Shown: positions 1 through 7,183 of the stretch, piece after piece | How the letters are laid out: the number at the start of each line of letters is the position of its first letter | Position numbering within the stretch: the stretch's first letter is position 1 | Source: Anaerolineae bacterium | GTDB lineage: Bacteria; Chloroflexota; Anaerolineae; B4-G1; SLSP01 | NCBI GenBank assembly: GCA_016934645.1 | Contig: JAFGSL010000373.1 | Coordinates: forward strand, 1 to 13,417 | Direction: 5' to 3' | DNA length: 13,417 nucleotides | Notes under the pieces: model-generated | The model's database searches: none | What the model was told of the DNA's origin: nothing | The model's input: only the letters and a program-made list of their open reading frames with translations | Program-made: the position numbers and the translations under genes

Positions 1-360
1 ACTGCGGGCAGTTTGTCCGGCGGCAACCAGCAGAAGGTGATTGTGGCGCGCGAACTGAGCCGCCCGGATCAGTTAGTGATTGCCTCGCAGCCCACGCGTG
101 GTCTGGACGTCGGTTCCATCGAATATATCCATTCCCAACTCATCCGCAAACGCGATGAGGGTGCCGGGGTGCTGGTGGTTTCAGCCGAGTTGGATGAGAT
201 CCTCTCGCTGACGGACCGCATCATCGTTATGTTTGAGGGCCGGATTATGGACATCGTGCCCATCGAGAAAGCGACTCGCGAAGATCTCGGGTTGCTCATG
301 GCAGGAATTCATCCCGATGAACACGGGGCCGACGTCACGGCCGCAAAGGAGGTAGCATGA
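1..360 (+). CDS. BMP/nucleoside-type ABC transporter, ATP-binding protein (3' end only)
   Basis: This is the C-terminal 119 codons of a duplicated ABC ATPase of the kind that works with BMP-family lipoproteins (COG3845-like; YufO/NupO and RnsB relatives). It powers import of nucleosides or related sugars from the inner face of the membrane. The frame is open from base 1. It reads through the signature motif LSGGNQQK (bases 13-36), a Walker B-like block QPTRGLD in which Gln sits where the catalytic Glu usually is, and the switch-like stretch VSAELDEILSLTDRI. The Gln is, as I recall, normal for the second nucleotide-binding domain of this family, so it need not mean loss of function. The stop overlaps the next start (ATGA, 357-360), so translation of the permease is coupled. 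The N-terminal domain and the binding-protein gene lie outside the window. Family assignment is firm; the substrate is not known. Confidence 0.9.
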   Translation, partial: TAGSLSGGNQQKVIVARELSRPDQLVIASQPTRGLDVGSIEYIHSQLIRKRDEGAGVLVVSAELDEILSLTDRIIVMFEGRIMDIVPIEKATREDLGLLMAGIHPDEHGADVTAAKEVA

Positions 361-1613
361 GCGAGAAGAACACTACGCAAGAAAAAGCGCAGAAGCACCG
401 ATCCCGTGGCCGTTGGCGCGCGTTGCTCACACCAGTGATGGCGATTGTCACGGCGCTCATTCTGGGCGCGGTGGTGATCGTCGTGACGGATACCTCCGTC
501 TACGATGCATTCAGGGAAGGTTTTGGCGCTGGTCTGCTACGCATGGTGGAGGTGGTCGCTACCGCTTATGCCGCTTTCTTCGCCGGTGCCTTTGGCGACC
601 CGGGGCGGATGGTGCGGGGCTTGAGTACCTGGATCACCACCGGTGATGGGAGCGCTTGGACGCAGTCACTATACCCAATTACCGAGACTTTGCGCTACGC
701 CACGCCGTACATCTTCGCCGGTTTGGCCGTGGCACTTGGTTTCCGCGGCGGCCTCTTCAATATCGGAGCGGAAGGCCAATACTTCATTGCTGGATTGACA
801 ACGGTCTTTGTGGGCTACGCGCTTACTGGGGTGCCGTGGTTCATCCATGTGCCGCTGGCGCTCCTGGCTGGCATCCTTGGCGGCGCGGCGTGGGGCGCTA
901 TCCCCGGCTATCTCAAGGCCAAGACGGGTGCGCATGAGGTGATCAATACGATCATGCTCAACTACATTGCCTTCCGTTTTGCGGAATATATGCTGGATGT
1001 GGGTGGTCCGATGGCACGTGGCGATGGGCGTCCGGTCAGTCCTTTGATCCAGCCTTCGGCCCAGTTAACGCAGTTCTTTCCCTCCAACCCCAATATTCGC
1101 TTCAACGTGGGCTTCTTCGTGGCATTGTTGGCGGCGGTTTTCGTCTACTGGCTGCTGTTCAAGACGACGATCGGCTACGAGATTCGCACGGTAGGCCAGA
1201 ATCCACGCGCGGCGAAATACGCCGGGATGAACGTGCCCCGCACGGTGGTACTCACCATGGCACTAAGCGGTGGTCTCGCAGGGCTGGCAGCCTCGCACGA
1301 CATTCTCGGTGTCATCGGCTTTATGCCTAACGCCTTCTCTTCGGGTTACGGTTTTGATGCGATCGCGTTAGCGTTGCTCGGTAATAGCCATCCATTTGGT
1401 GTGGTGCTGTCATCGTTGCTCTTCGGCGCGTTGCAGGCCGGCGCCCGTAACATGCAAGCCATTGCGCGTGTTCCTCTGGACCTCACCGATATTCTTCAGG
1501 GATTGATCATTATCTTTATCGCGGCCCCGGCAATCATCCGTGCACTGTACCGGCTGCGCACAGCGGAAGGCGGCGAGGAGATGGTGCTGACGCGCGGTTG
1601 GGGACAACTGTAG
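357..1613 (+). CDS. ABC transporter permease (BMP/nucleoside type, first permease)
   Basis: This integral membrane permease of 418 residues forms half of the translocation channel of the same importer. It has a basic cytoplasmic N-terminus (residues 1-22), then a first membrane span (about 24-45) and a series of further hydrophobic spans to about residue 400. The family block GFRGGLFNIGAEGQ is at about residues 128-141, and the coupling segment GAHEVINTIMLN at about 191-202. These match the COG4603 (YufP/NupP) branch of the BPD_transp_2 permeases rather than the ribose/xylose RbsC branch. The start overlaps the upstream ATPase stop. The downstream permease begins 9 bases after the stop, with its ribosome site overlapping that stop. 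Nothing is truncated. The substrate (nucleoside, sugar or other) is inferred only from family. Confidence 0.9.
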   Translation: MSEKNTTQEKAQKHRSRGRWRALLTPVMAIVTALILGAVVIVVTDTSVYDAFREGFGAGLLRMVEVVATAYAAFFAGAFGDPGRMVRGLSTWITTGDGSAWTQSLYPITETLRYATPYIFAGLAVALGFRGGLFNIGAEGQYFIAGLTTVFVGYALTGVPWFIHVPLALLAGILGGAAWGAIPGYLKAKTGAHEVINTIMLNYIAFRFAEYMLDVGGPMARGDGRPVSPLIQPSAQLTQFFPSNPNIRFNVGFFVALLAAVFVYWLLFKTTIGYEIRTVGQNPRAAKYAGMNVPRTVVLTMALSGGLAGLAASHDILGVIGFMPNAFSSGYGFDAIALALLGNSHPFGVVLSSLLFGALQAGARNMQAIARVPLDLTDILQGLIIIFIAAPAIIRALYRLRTAEGGEEMVLTRGWGQL

Positions 1614-1617
1614 GAGG
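1611..1617 (+). promoter_or_regulatory. Ribosome binding site overlapping the upstream stop
   Basis: The stop codon TAG of the first permease is itself the start of the run TAGGAGGT, a near-perfect Shine-Dalgarno element. It sits a few bases before the ATG of the second permease at 1623. This arrangement supports tight translational coupling and fixes the downstream start. Confidence 0.75.
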
Positions 1618-1622
1618 TCGCC

Positions 1623-2867
1623 ATGAACGAAAATGACAAAAATACTCGCCGGGCGCGGACGTGGGGAATTGTTTTTCTGGTTTTTGCGGCATTGATGCTC
1701 GTCCTCTTTCTTCCCGGTACGACGGGCGGCCAGCGGACAACCTTTGCCTTCGATCTGGAACTGAGCGAGGCGTTACCTATCGGCAGTCTGACTTTTAGCA
1801 CGCAAGGAGGGCTTTATCTGCTGGCCGTGGTGGCGGTTTTTCTGGGGGCCTGGCAGCTCGCCAAGGGCTTCAAACAAGTGTACTTGATTTTGGGCGTTGT
1901 GGTCCTGGCATTCGTGCTGGCTTTCCTTACCTGGGCGGCCCGTGACAACTCGATGAATATGACAGGGATGCTGCAAGCCACTCTGCTAAGGGCGGTCCCC
2001 ATCACCCTCGCGGCACTGAGCGGTATTATGTGTGAACGCTGCGCCGTCATCAATATCGGTATCGAAGGGATGATGCTCACTGGGGCGTTTGCCTCAGCCT
2101 TGATCGGTAGCCTCGGTCAGAGTGTGTGGGTGGGGTTGCTCGCGGCGTTGCTCGCCGGTGGCCTGATGGGAGCGCTGCTCGCGGTGCTGGCCATTCGGTA
2201 CAAGGTGGACCAGATCATAGCGGGTACGGCGATCAATATTCTGGCGACAGGCTTGACCAGTTACTTCGGTTCGCGCTATCTGCAATCTATCCCCGAACTG
2301 AACCGGCCACCCACGTTCAGTGCGCTTCCGTTGCCGGTTCTGTCCCGTATACCCCTCGTGGGGCCGGTGCTCTTCACCAACACAGTGCCGGTTTACCTGA
2401 TGTTGATCTTGGTAGGCGTGATTCACATCATGCTCTTCTACACTCGCTGGGGCTTGCGCACGCGCGCCGTGGGTGAGCATCCCAAGGCTGCCGACACGCT
2501 GGGCGTGAATGTGTTCAAGACGCGCTACGTCAACGTCATTCTCGGTGGCATGATTGCCGGATTGGGTGGGGCGTACCTGGTGCTAAGCTCGGTAGCGCGC
2601 TTCGATGAGAACATGACCGCCGGGCGCGGCTTCATCGGCCTCGCGGCGATGCTCTTTGGCAAGTGGAATCCGATCGGCTCTCTAGCGGCTTCGCTCATCT
2701 TCGGCTTTGCGGACTCGCTGCGGACCAATCTGGCGATTCTGCGTGTGCCGATTCCGTCGCAGTTCATGTTGATGGCGCCCTACCTGGTGACGATGATTGT
2801 CCTGGCGGGGGTGGTGGGACGGGCCAACCCGCCTGCTGCCGACGGCGAACCATACGAGAAACAGTAG
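1623..2867 (+). CDS. ABC transporter permease (BMP/nucleoside type, second permease)
   Basis: This is the second channel subunit of the importer, 414 residues. It has an N-terminal membrane span (about 13-31), a second hydrophobic pair (about 63-105), then the family block CAVINIGIEGMM at about residues 140-151. The loop KVDQIIAGTAINILATG (about 194-210) corresponds to the cytoplasmic coupling segment that docks on the ATPase. These blocks place it in the COG1079 (YufQ/NupQ) branch. Both permeases carry an 'NIG-EG' motif, typical of this paired family. It is the last gene of the operon, and a hairpin follows at 2926-2957. The start is fixed by a strong ribosome site 5 bases upstream. The transported compound cannot be read from the sequence. 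Confidence 0.9.
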   Translation: MNENDKNTRRARTWGIVFLVFAALMLVLFLPGTTGGQRTTFAFDLELSEALPIGSLTFSTQGGLYLLAVVAVFLGAWQLAKGFKQVYLILGVVVLAFVLAFLTWAARDNSMNMTGMLQATLLRAVPITLAALSGIMCERCAVINIGIEGMMLTGAFASALIGSLGQSVWVGLLAALLAGGLMGALLAVLAIRYKVDQIIAGTAINILATGLTSYFGSRYLQSIPELNRPPTFSALPLPVLSRIPLVGPVLFTNTVPVYLMLILVGVIHIMLFYTRWGLRTRAVGEHPKAADTLGVNVFKTRYVNVILGGMIAGLGGAYLVLSSVARFDENMTAGRGFIGLAAMLFGKWNPIGSLAASLIFGFADSLRTNLAILRVPIPSQFMLMAPYLVTMIVLAGVVGRANPPAADGEPYEKQ

Positions 2868-2925
2868 CTGCCATTACCTTTCCAAGGCTGCTACGTCTCA
2901 AAGATTATTGATGGTGTAAGTTGTA

Positions 2926-2957
2926 AGGGGAAGGTGTGTCTGGATGCACCTTCCCCT
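2926..2957 (+). terminator. Probable intrinsic terminator closing the ABC operon
   Basis: There is a perfect 11-bp stem, AGGGGAAGGTG (2926-2936) with CACCTTCCCCT (2947-2957), around a 10-base loop. The following bases are ACTTTGTTG, only a weak T-run, so termination may be partial. It lies 58 bases after the last permease stop and 48 bases before the kinase start. Confidence 0.6.
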
Positions 2958-2992
2958 ACTTTGTTGCCAGCGCAGGGATACTCGCTGGTCGT

Positions 2993-3000
2993 GAGGGGGG
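2993..3000 (+). promoter_or_regulatory. Ribosome binding site that selects a TTG start
   Basis: The purine run GAGGGGGG ends 5 bases before TTG at 3006. The only nearby alternative, GTG at 3015, would be 14 bases away. This spacing is why the TTG is chosen as the kinase start. Confidence 0.55.
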
Positions 3001-3005
3001 CATAG

Positions 3006-4157
3006 TTGACGCAAGTGCAGTTAAGTTCGTTGGATGTATCTACGCCTTTATGCACGATTGCCGAACAGTTCGATGTTGTAGGCGAGGTATTGGATGTGCA
3101 GCGCTATGGTTCCGGCAATGTGAACGATACGTTTCTGGTCACGCTGGCACTTGATCCGCGCGAAAAGGCAATTCTGCAGAAGGTCAACCAGCAAGTTTTT
3201 CGCCGTCCAGAATTGATTATTCTGAACATGCGTGCGTTTATGGGGCATATTCAGACAACGAACGGGAGATGCGCGGATGCACAGGGACGCCGTTGGGAGA
3301 CACCCGATATCATCAGCGCCAAAAACGGCGCGGATTATTGGCGCGATTCTGAGGCCGGCTTCTGGCGCATGACGACGTTCGTCAAGGATGCCCAGACGTA
3401 TGACACGATTCGGGACCGGCGCCATGCCGGGGAAATCGGGTATGCACTCGGCCGGTTCCATAGTTTGATCAGCGACCTGCCGGTGGAGAAACTTCATGAT
3501 ACGCTCGAAGGATTTCACATCACACCCCGCTACCTGGCACATTACGATGCCGTCGCCACAACTACCGCCCTGACCGGTCATCACAAGGTGTCACCTGATG
3601 TCGACTATGCGCGAAATTTTGTTGTAGCACGACGAGAATGGGCTTCGGTGCTGGAAGATGCAATCCAGCGCGGCGACTTGGCGCTGCGTCCCATCCACGG
3701 CGATCCTAAGGTCAACAATATTCTGATCGATGACATCACCGGGCAGGCCGTCAGCATAATCGATCTGGACACGGTCAAGCCGGGGTTGGTGCACTACGAC
3801 ATCGGTGATTGTCTGCGCTCATGTTGCAATCCCCTGGGCGAGGAGACCGAGGCTTTCGATGCAGTGCGGTTTGAAACCGATCTGTGCCAGGCGATTTTGG
3901 AAGGGTATATGACCGAGGCGCAGCATTTCATGACAGATAAGGATTACGACTACATCTATGACGCGGTGCGTTTGATCGCGTTTGAGCTAGGGTTGCGATT
4001 CTTTACCGATTACCTGGAAGGCAATGTGTACTTCAGGACAAAAGATGCTGAGCATAATTTGCGCCGTGCTCTGGTGCAGTTCCGTTTGGCCGAGAGCATC
4101 GAGGCGCAAGCCGATGCCATCCGGGCGATTGTGGCCTCGCAGCGAAGCCATCGGTGA
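3006..4157 (+). CDS. NahK-like N-acetylhexosamine/sugar 1-kinase (APH fold)
   Basis: This is a 383-residue phosphotransferase of the aminoglycoside-phosphotransferase/choline-kinase fold. Its closest remembered match is the Bifidobacterium N-acetylhexosamine 1-kinase (NahK/LnpB), which phosphorylates GlcNAc or GalNAc at C1. Shared blocks are YGSGNVNDTFLV (about 34-45) in the nucleotide loop, ILQKVNQQVF (about 56-65), and the catalytic loop HGDPKVNNILID (231-242) with D233 as the expected base. Others are the Mg-binding IDLDTVKPG (252-260), then DIGD, then LRFFTDYLEGNVYFRTK near the C-terminus. NahK reads HNDTKLNN where this reads HGDPKVNN. It starts at TTG with a good ribosome site. It follows the ABC importer on the same strand but beyond a terminator-like hairpin, so import plus phosphorylation of one substrate is plausible, not proven. 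The exact sugar is uncertain. Confidence 0.8.
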   Translation: MTQVQLSSLDVSTPLCTIAEQFDVVGEVLDVQRYGSGNVNDTFLVTLALDPREKAILQKVNQQVFRRPELIILNMRAFMGHIQTTNGRCADAQGRRWETPDIISAKNGADYWRDSEAGFWRMTTFVKDAQTYDTIRDRRHAGEIGYALGRFHSLISDLPVEKLHDTLEGFHITPRYLAHYDAVATTTALTGHHKVSPDVDYARNFVVARREWASVLEDAIQRGDLALRPIHGDPKVNNILIDDITGQAVSIIDLDTVKPGLVHYDIGDCLRSCCNPLGEETEAFDAVRFETDLCQAILEGYMTEAQHFMTDKDYDYIYDAVRLIAFELGLRFFTDYLEGNVYFRTKDAEHNLRRALVQFRLAESIEAQADAIRAIVASQRSHR

Positions 4158-4212
4158 GAGGAAGGCTGCCGGTAAAGCGGTCGTCCCGAGTAGACTGGTA
4201 TAGACTTAGATT

Positions 4213-4271
4213 CTATCCGAAAATTATGATTGCGAGTGTTTTTGGTGCGTCAACGGCGAATTTTCAGATAG
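4213..4271. repeat. Imperfect 13-base inverted repeat (possible MITE or IS-end remnant)
   Basis: CTATCCGAAAATT (4213-4225) pairs with AATTTTCAGATAG (4259-4271), with 12 of 13 positions complementary, enclosing 33 bases. It lies in the gap between the kinase and vapB and is too widely spaced for a good terminator. It resembles facing terminal repeats of a tiny element, but no target duplication is evident. Confidence 0.45.
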
Positions 4272-4295
4272 GTTCTTATCTCAGGCTTGGCGCTC

Positions 4296-4324
4296 TGGAA
4301 AAATTCACTGATATGGTGTATAAT
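4296..4324 (+). promoter_or_regulatory. Probable sigma70-type promoter of the toxin-antitoxin operon
   Basis: The -10 box TATAAT (4319-4324) is a perfect consensus match. The -35 box TGGAAA (4296-4301) matches 4 of 6 consensus bases, with a 17-base spacer. The predicted start point near 4331 gives a leader of about 30 bases before vapB. Confidence 0.6.
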
Positions 4325-4345
4325 TGGGGTAATATATCCATATCA
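4309..4345. promoter_or_regulatory. Candidate autoregulatory operator (dyad) of vapBC
   Basis: Perfect 8-base arms TGATATGG (4309-4316) and CCATATCA (4338-4345) flank the -10 box and predicted start site. Ribbon-helix-helix antitoxins typically bind paired palindromic half-sites over their own promoter, so binding here would block polymerase. The protein-operator assignment is inference from position. Confidence 0.5.
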
Positions 4346-4359
4346 ATAAGGTGGATAAA

Positions 4360-4647
4360 ATGATGAATGAAGATGTACGCCGTATCAATGTGATTTTTCC
4401 CCGCCGGTTACTTGAGGAACTGGATGCACTGGTTCCCTCTGGTAAACGCAGTGAAGTGGTCGTCGAAGCCACGGCCTCATATTTGGCGCGCCTCAAAGTC
4501 TTATCTGCACTGCGAGAGACCTCCGGTGCCTGGGAGTCTGCCGATCATCCTGATTTGGTCACCCCCGAGGATGTGAATCACTGGTTGGAGCAGTTGCGCT
4601 CATCCTGGCGTCGCGTGCCTCTCTTCACGGAGGAGGTGGATGGCTGA
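4360..4647 (+). CDS. vapB: Antitoxin, ribbon-helix-helix (VapB/CopG type)
   Basis: This small protein of 95 residues would neutralise the PIN toxin encoded directly downstream and repress their shared promoter. The N-terminal part (about residues 5-45) has the ribbon-helix-helix pattern: a beta strand RRINVIFP, then helix RLLEELDALV, a Gly-Lys turn, and helix RSEVVVEATASYLARL. The C-terminal half is acidic and Trp-rich (ESADHPDLVTPEDVNHWLEQL), as expected for the toxin-binding tail. The ATG at 4360 is preferred because AAGGTGG (4348-4354) lies 5 bases upstream. The ATG at 4363 is also possible. GTG at 4351 falls inside that ribosome site and is unlikely. It overlaps vapC by 8 bases. Confidence 0.85.
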   Translation: MMNEDVRRINVIFPRRLLEELDALVPSGKRSEVVVEATASYLARLKVLSALRETSGAWESADHPDLVTPEDVNHWLEQLRSSWRRVPLFTEEVDG

Positions 4648-5044
4648 TTACCTGTTGGACTCCAACGTCCTCATTCAACATCTCCGGGGTCATCAACCTA
4701 CGACGACCTTGCTGACGCGCCTGGCAATGGAAGGGCAGTTGGGTGTTGTCGCTATCTCGCGTACGGAAGTATTAGCCGGGATGCGCGAGCATGAACGCGA
4801 GGTCACGCTGCGTTTCCTCAATGTTTTGGCCTGTTACATTGTGGAAAGGCACGTCGCCGATCTGGCAGGTGAATGGCTGCGTTGTTATCGTCAACAGGGT
4901 GTGACATTGGACATTGCAGATGCGTTCATTGCCGCTGCTGCCCGCCATTACGATCTGATCTTGTTGACTTATGATCCCCGACATTTCCCTATGCCAGAGT
5001 TAAGACAGTATCACGAAATGCCGGACTTGACCACCTCCTACTAG
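4640..5044 (+). CDS. vapC: PIN-domain toxin ribonuclease (VapC type)
   Basis: This 134-residue PIN-domain endoribonuclease is the usual length for VapC. It would cleave RNA (tRNA or rRNA in studied members) when freed from the antitoxin. The acidic metal-binding residues are all visible: D7 in LLDSNVLI, E43 in ISRTEVLAG, D91 and D94 in LDIADAFIAA, and D112 in LTYDPRHF. Nothing is truncated, so the toxin is probably active. AGGAGGTGG lies immediately before the ATG, within the end of the antitoxin gene, so the two are translationally coupled. The target RNA cannot be inferred. Confidence 0.9.
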   Translation: MADYLLDSNVLIQHLRGHQPTTTLLTRLAMEGQLGVVAISRTEVLAGMREHEREVTLRFLNVLACYIVERHVADLAGEWLRCYRQQGVTLDIADAFIAAAARHYDLILLTYDPRHFPMPELRQYHEMPDLTTSY

Positions 5045-5071
5045 AGTGACCACGGATAGGATGAGTGGGCG

Positions 5072-6529
5072 ATGCTAACAACTCCACCAGATACCTGGCC
5101 TTCCGAGTTTATTAACCGTATGCGCGCCTGGCTTGGCGATGAGGCGGGCCGCGCTAACGCGGATGCTTTCTTCGCAGCGCTGGCGAAGCGCGACGTGGGG
5201 TTGCGCCTCAATCCTGCACGTGGCCCGCTGGATGATCTCAAAGCGCGCATCCCGTGGGAAACGCGGCCGATCCCCTGGTGCCCGGAGGGGTTGTGGCTCC
5301 AGGAGGAGGCACAGGCTGGCGCGCATCTCTACCACACACTCGGCGTCTACTATATGCAGGACCCCAGCGCGATGGCGGCGGCTGTGCTGCTCAATCCCCG
5401 TCCCGATGAATGGGTGCTCGATCTCGCCGCAGCGCCCGGCAGCAAGACGACGCACATCGCTGCAAGAATGCAGTTCGCTGCAAGAATGCAGTTCGCCGCA
5501 CGGATGCGGTCTGCCGCACGGATGTTGCCTGGTACTACAGGCGTCCTCGTCGCCAACGAGATCGTCCGGCGCCGTGCCTCGGTGCTGGCGATGAACGTGG
5601 AACGCATGGGTGTCACCAACGCGCTCGTCACCAATGAGACGCCGGAACGGTTGGCCGCGCGCTGGCCTGGGTTGTTCGATGCGGTGCTGGTGGACGCACC
5701 ATGCTCCGGCGAAGGCACCTTCTCCCGCGATTCACAAGCGATCCGCGACTGGAGCGTGGATACGGTGTTCGGTAACGCGCGTCGCCAAAAGCAGATCCTC
5801 GAACAGACCGCGCCGTTGGTGCGCCCTGGCGGGCGGTTGCTCTATGGGACGTGCACCTTTGCTCCGGAAGAGAACGAAGGCGTCATTGCCGCTTTCCTGG
5901 CTGCGCATTCCGATTTCGAGATTGTCGATCTGCCGCAGGTGCCGGGCCTGCATCCCGGACATCCAGAATGGGTGAGTGCACCGGATGAAGTGCGACGTGC
6001 CGGGCGCTTTTGGCCGCACACCGGGCCGGGACACGGTCATTTCTACGCGTTGTTGCGCCGTCAAGGAGAGCCCCCCAACGGCCTTCCGGAACGCTGGACG
6101 GGTAGCTCAATCCCTGGACGCATTTGGAACCTCTATCAGAAGACCATCGGCGAGACGCTGGTCGATCCTGTTTCTGACAGGGGGTTGCTGCTGACCAAAA
6201 CCGACGATCTCTACGTGATCCCGATGGATCCCAAGTTGTGGGAAGGCCTGCACGTGTTGCGCCCCGGCTGGTGGGTAGCTTCGCTGCGCCACAACAAAAT
6301 CTGGCCTGATCACGCGCTGGCGGTGGCGCTGCGACCGGAGGATGTTCGTGAAGTCGTCGACCTGGCGCAGGACGATCCCCGGCTGGCGAATTATCTGCGG
6401 GGCGGTTTCTGGCCCGACCGCGGTCCGGCAGGCTACGTGCTCGTCGCCGTCGATGGCTTCCCTGTGGGCTGGGCCAAGCGCGGCGGTGGAAGACTGCGCA
6501 GCCGCTACCCAGTCCATTTGCGGGGGTAA
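5072..6529 (+). CDS. rsmF: RsmF-type rRNA (cytosine-5) methyltransferase
   Basis: This 485-residue SAM-dependent enzyme of the NOL1/NOP2/Sun family makes m5C in 16S rRNA. The N-terminal part (1-110) contains YYMQDPSAM. SAM motif I is LDLAAAPGSKTTH (116-128). Motif IV is DAPCSGEG with the release cysteine C211. Motif VI is YGTCTFAPEEN with the expected nucleophile C261. The C-terminal third (about 300-485) resembles the PUA-like extension of RsmF, ending in WAKRGGGRLRSRYP. A row of AARM-containing hexapeptides (residues 130-153), from an 18-bp tandem repeat, is inserted just after the motif I helix, where relatives go straight to the LVANE strand. The reading frame is intact. The start has only a weak purine-rich site. 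YebU/RsmF identity is likely; another family member such as RsmB is less so because of the C-terminal extension. Confidence 0.88.
   Translation: MLTTPPDTWPSEFINRMRAWLGDEAGRANADAFFAALAKRDVGLRLNPARGPLDDLKARIPWETRPIPWCPEGLWLQEEAQAGAHLYHTLGVYYMQDPSAMAAAVLLNPRPDEWVLDLAAAPGSKTTHIAARMQFAARMQFAARMRSAARMLPGTTGVLVANEIVRRRASVLAMNVERMGVTNALVTNETPERLAARWPGLFDAVLVDAPCSGEGTFSRDSQAIRDWSVDTVFGNARRQKQILEQTAPLVRPGGRLLYGTCTFAPEENEGVIAAFLAAHSDFEIVDLPQVPGLHPGHPEWVSAPDEVRRAGRFWPHTGPGHGHFYALLRRQGEPPNGLPERWTGSSIPGRIWNLYQKTIGETLVDPVSDRGLLLTKTDDLYVIPMDPKLWEGLHVLRPGWWVASLRHNKIWPDHALAVALRPEDVREVVDLAQDDPRLANYLRGGFWPDRGPAGYVLVAVDGFPVGWAKRGGGRLRSRYPVHLRG
5459..5530 (+). repeat. Four 18-bp tandem repeats inside the rsmF gene
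   Basis: Units lie at 5459-5476, 5477-5494, 5495-5512 and 5513-5530. The first two are identical and the last two are diverged. They encode AARMQF, AARMQF, AARMRS and AARMLP. Each of the first three units can form a 5-bp hairpin: CTGCA-AGAA-TGCAG in units 1 and 2, CCGCA-CGGA-TGCGG in unit 3, with a compensatory pair change. Comparison with the family spacing suggests three extra units (54 bases) were added without shifting frame. Confidence 0.85.
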
Positions 6530-6548
6530 TGCAGCTTTCAGCGATTAT

Positions 6549-7136
6549 ATGAGCCCGTTCCAACGAATTAGCCTGGCGATAGAGCACGTGGTGATGACGT
6601 ATCTGGTGCCGCGCGACAGGCCGGGGCCGGTCTGGCGGGTGATTTTCAAGCAGCCGATCTGGCTCTATAAACTCGGCCTGGGATGGCTCATCGGCAAGGG
6701 GGTGTTGCTGCTGCACACAACCGGCCGCAAGACGGGCAAGCACCGGATCACGCCGTTGGAGTACCGCCACGATCCCGTTGCCGATACGTACACGGTGATG
6801 GCAGGATGGGGCGGCAAGACGGACTGGTATCGCAATGCGTGCGCCAATCCCCACGTGTACATCCAGGTGGGACGGCGCGCGGTCCACGCGACCGCGCGTC
6901 CGGTCTCCCGTGGGGCGGTAGCGCACATGCTGGCGGAGATGATCCAGATCAATCCGCGCGCGCTGCAGATGTTTGCCCGCTGGTCCGACGAGCCGGTGGA
7001 CGGATCGATGGATAGTCTGCGAAAATTGGCCGTGCATTATCCATCGCTGGTGCTGCATCCGGTGGATGACGTGATTGGAGCGGGTGAAAAAGTCGACTTA
7101 ACCAACAATAACGAAAATGCTTGCGCCGGATTGTGA
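6549..7136 (+). CDS. Nitroreductase-family deazaflavin (F420)-dependent oxidoreductase
   Basis: This 195-residue split-barrel protein is of the DDN/DUF385 family, whose members use reduced F420 (or sometimes FMN or heme) to reduce varied substrates. The diagnostic stretch is [20 protein letters not shown] (about residues 53-72), the phosphate-binding loop seen in DDN. It is followed by [19 protein letters not shown], the usual 'GG...W..N...P' block. The last roughly 15 residues are polar and unlike the conserved core, and lie next to a broken gene, so the C-terminus may be altered. ATG 6549 lies 20 bases after the rsmF stop, with no clear ribosome site. A 7-codon frame bridges the two (see 6529-6552). 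Earlier in-frame starts would overlap rsmF heavily and were not used. Substrate unknown. Confidence 0.8.
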   Translation: MSPFQRISLAIEHVVMTYLVPRDRPGPVWRVIFKQPIWLYKLGLGWLIGKGVLLLHTTGRKTGKHRITPLEYRHDPVADTYTVMAGWGGKTDWYRNACANPHVYIQVGRRAVHATARPVSRGAVAHMLAEMIQINPRALQMFARWSDEPVDGSMDSLRKLAVHYPSLVLHPVDDVIGAGEKVDLTNNNENACAGL

Positions 7137-7183
7137 TCCGTCTTAAGCGTCGGAGTGAGGTTGCTTGCAGAAGGGAGGCAGCA

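Noticed and set aside
4154..4363. A 69-codon open frame starting in the kinase stop
   Set aside because: It crosses the inverted repeat and the vapBC promoter, has low-complexity composition and no recognisable domain.
5459..5530. The tandem units as a CRISPR array
   Set aside because: The units are contiguous 18-mers without spacers and encode protein in frame.
6342..6548. Upstream in-frame extension of the oxidoreductase
   Set aside because: The extra residues overlap the conserved rsmF C-terminus and do not resemble the DDN family. ATG 6549 gives the usual length.
5883..7058. A 391-codon open frame on the minus strand across rsmF and the oxidoreductase
   Set aside because: It spans the ends of two recognised plus-strand genes and their junction, is rich in Arg, His and Pro, and shows no family motifs.
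7121..7183. N-terminal extension of the YjbQ fragment
   Set aside because: The added residues are basic and unlike YjbQ. The good ribosome site points to ATG 7184.
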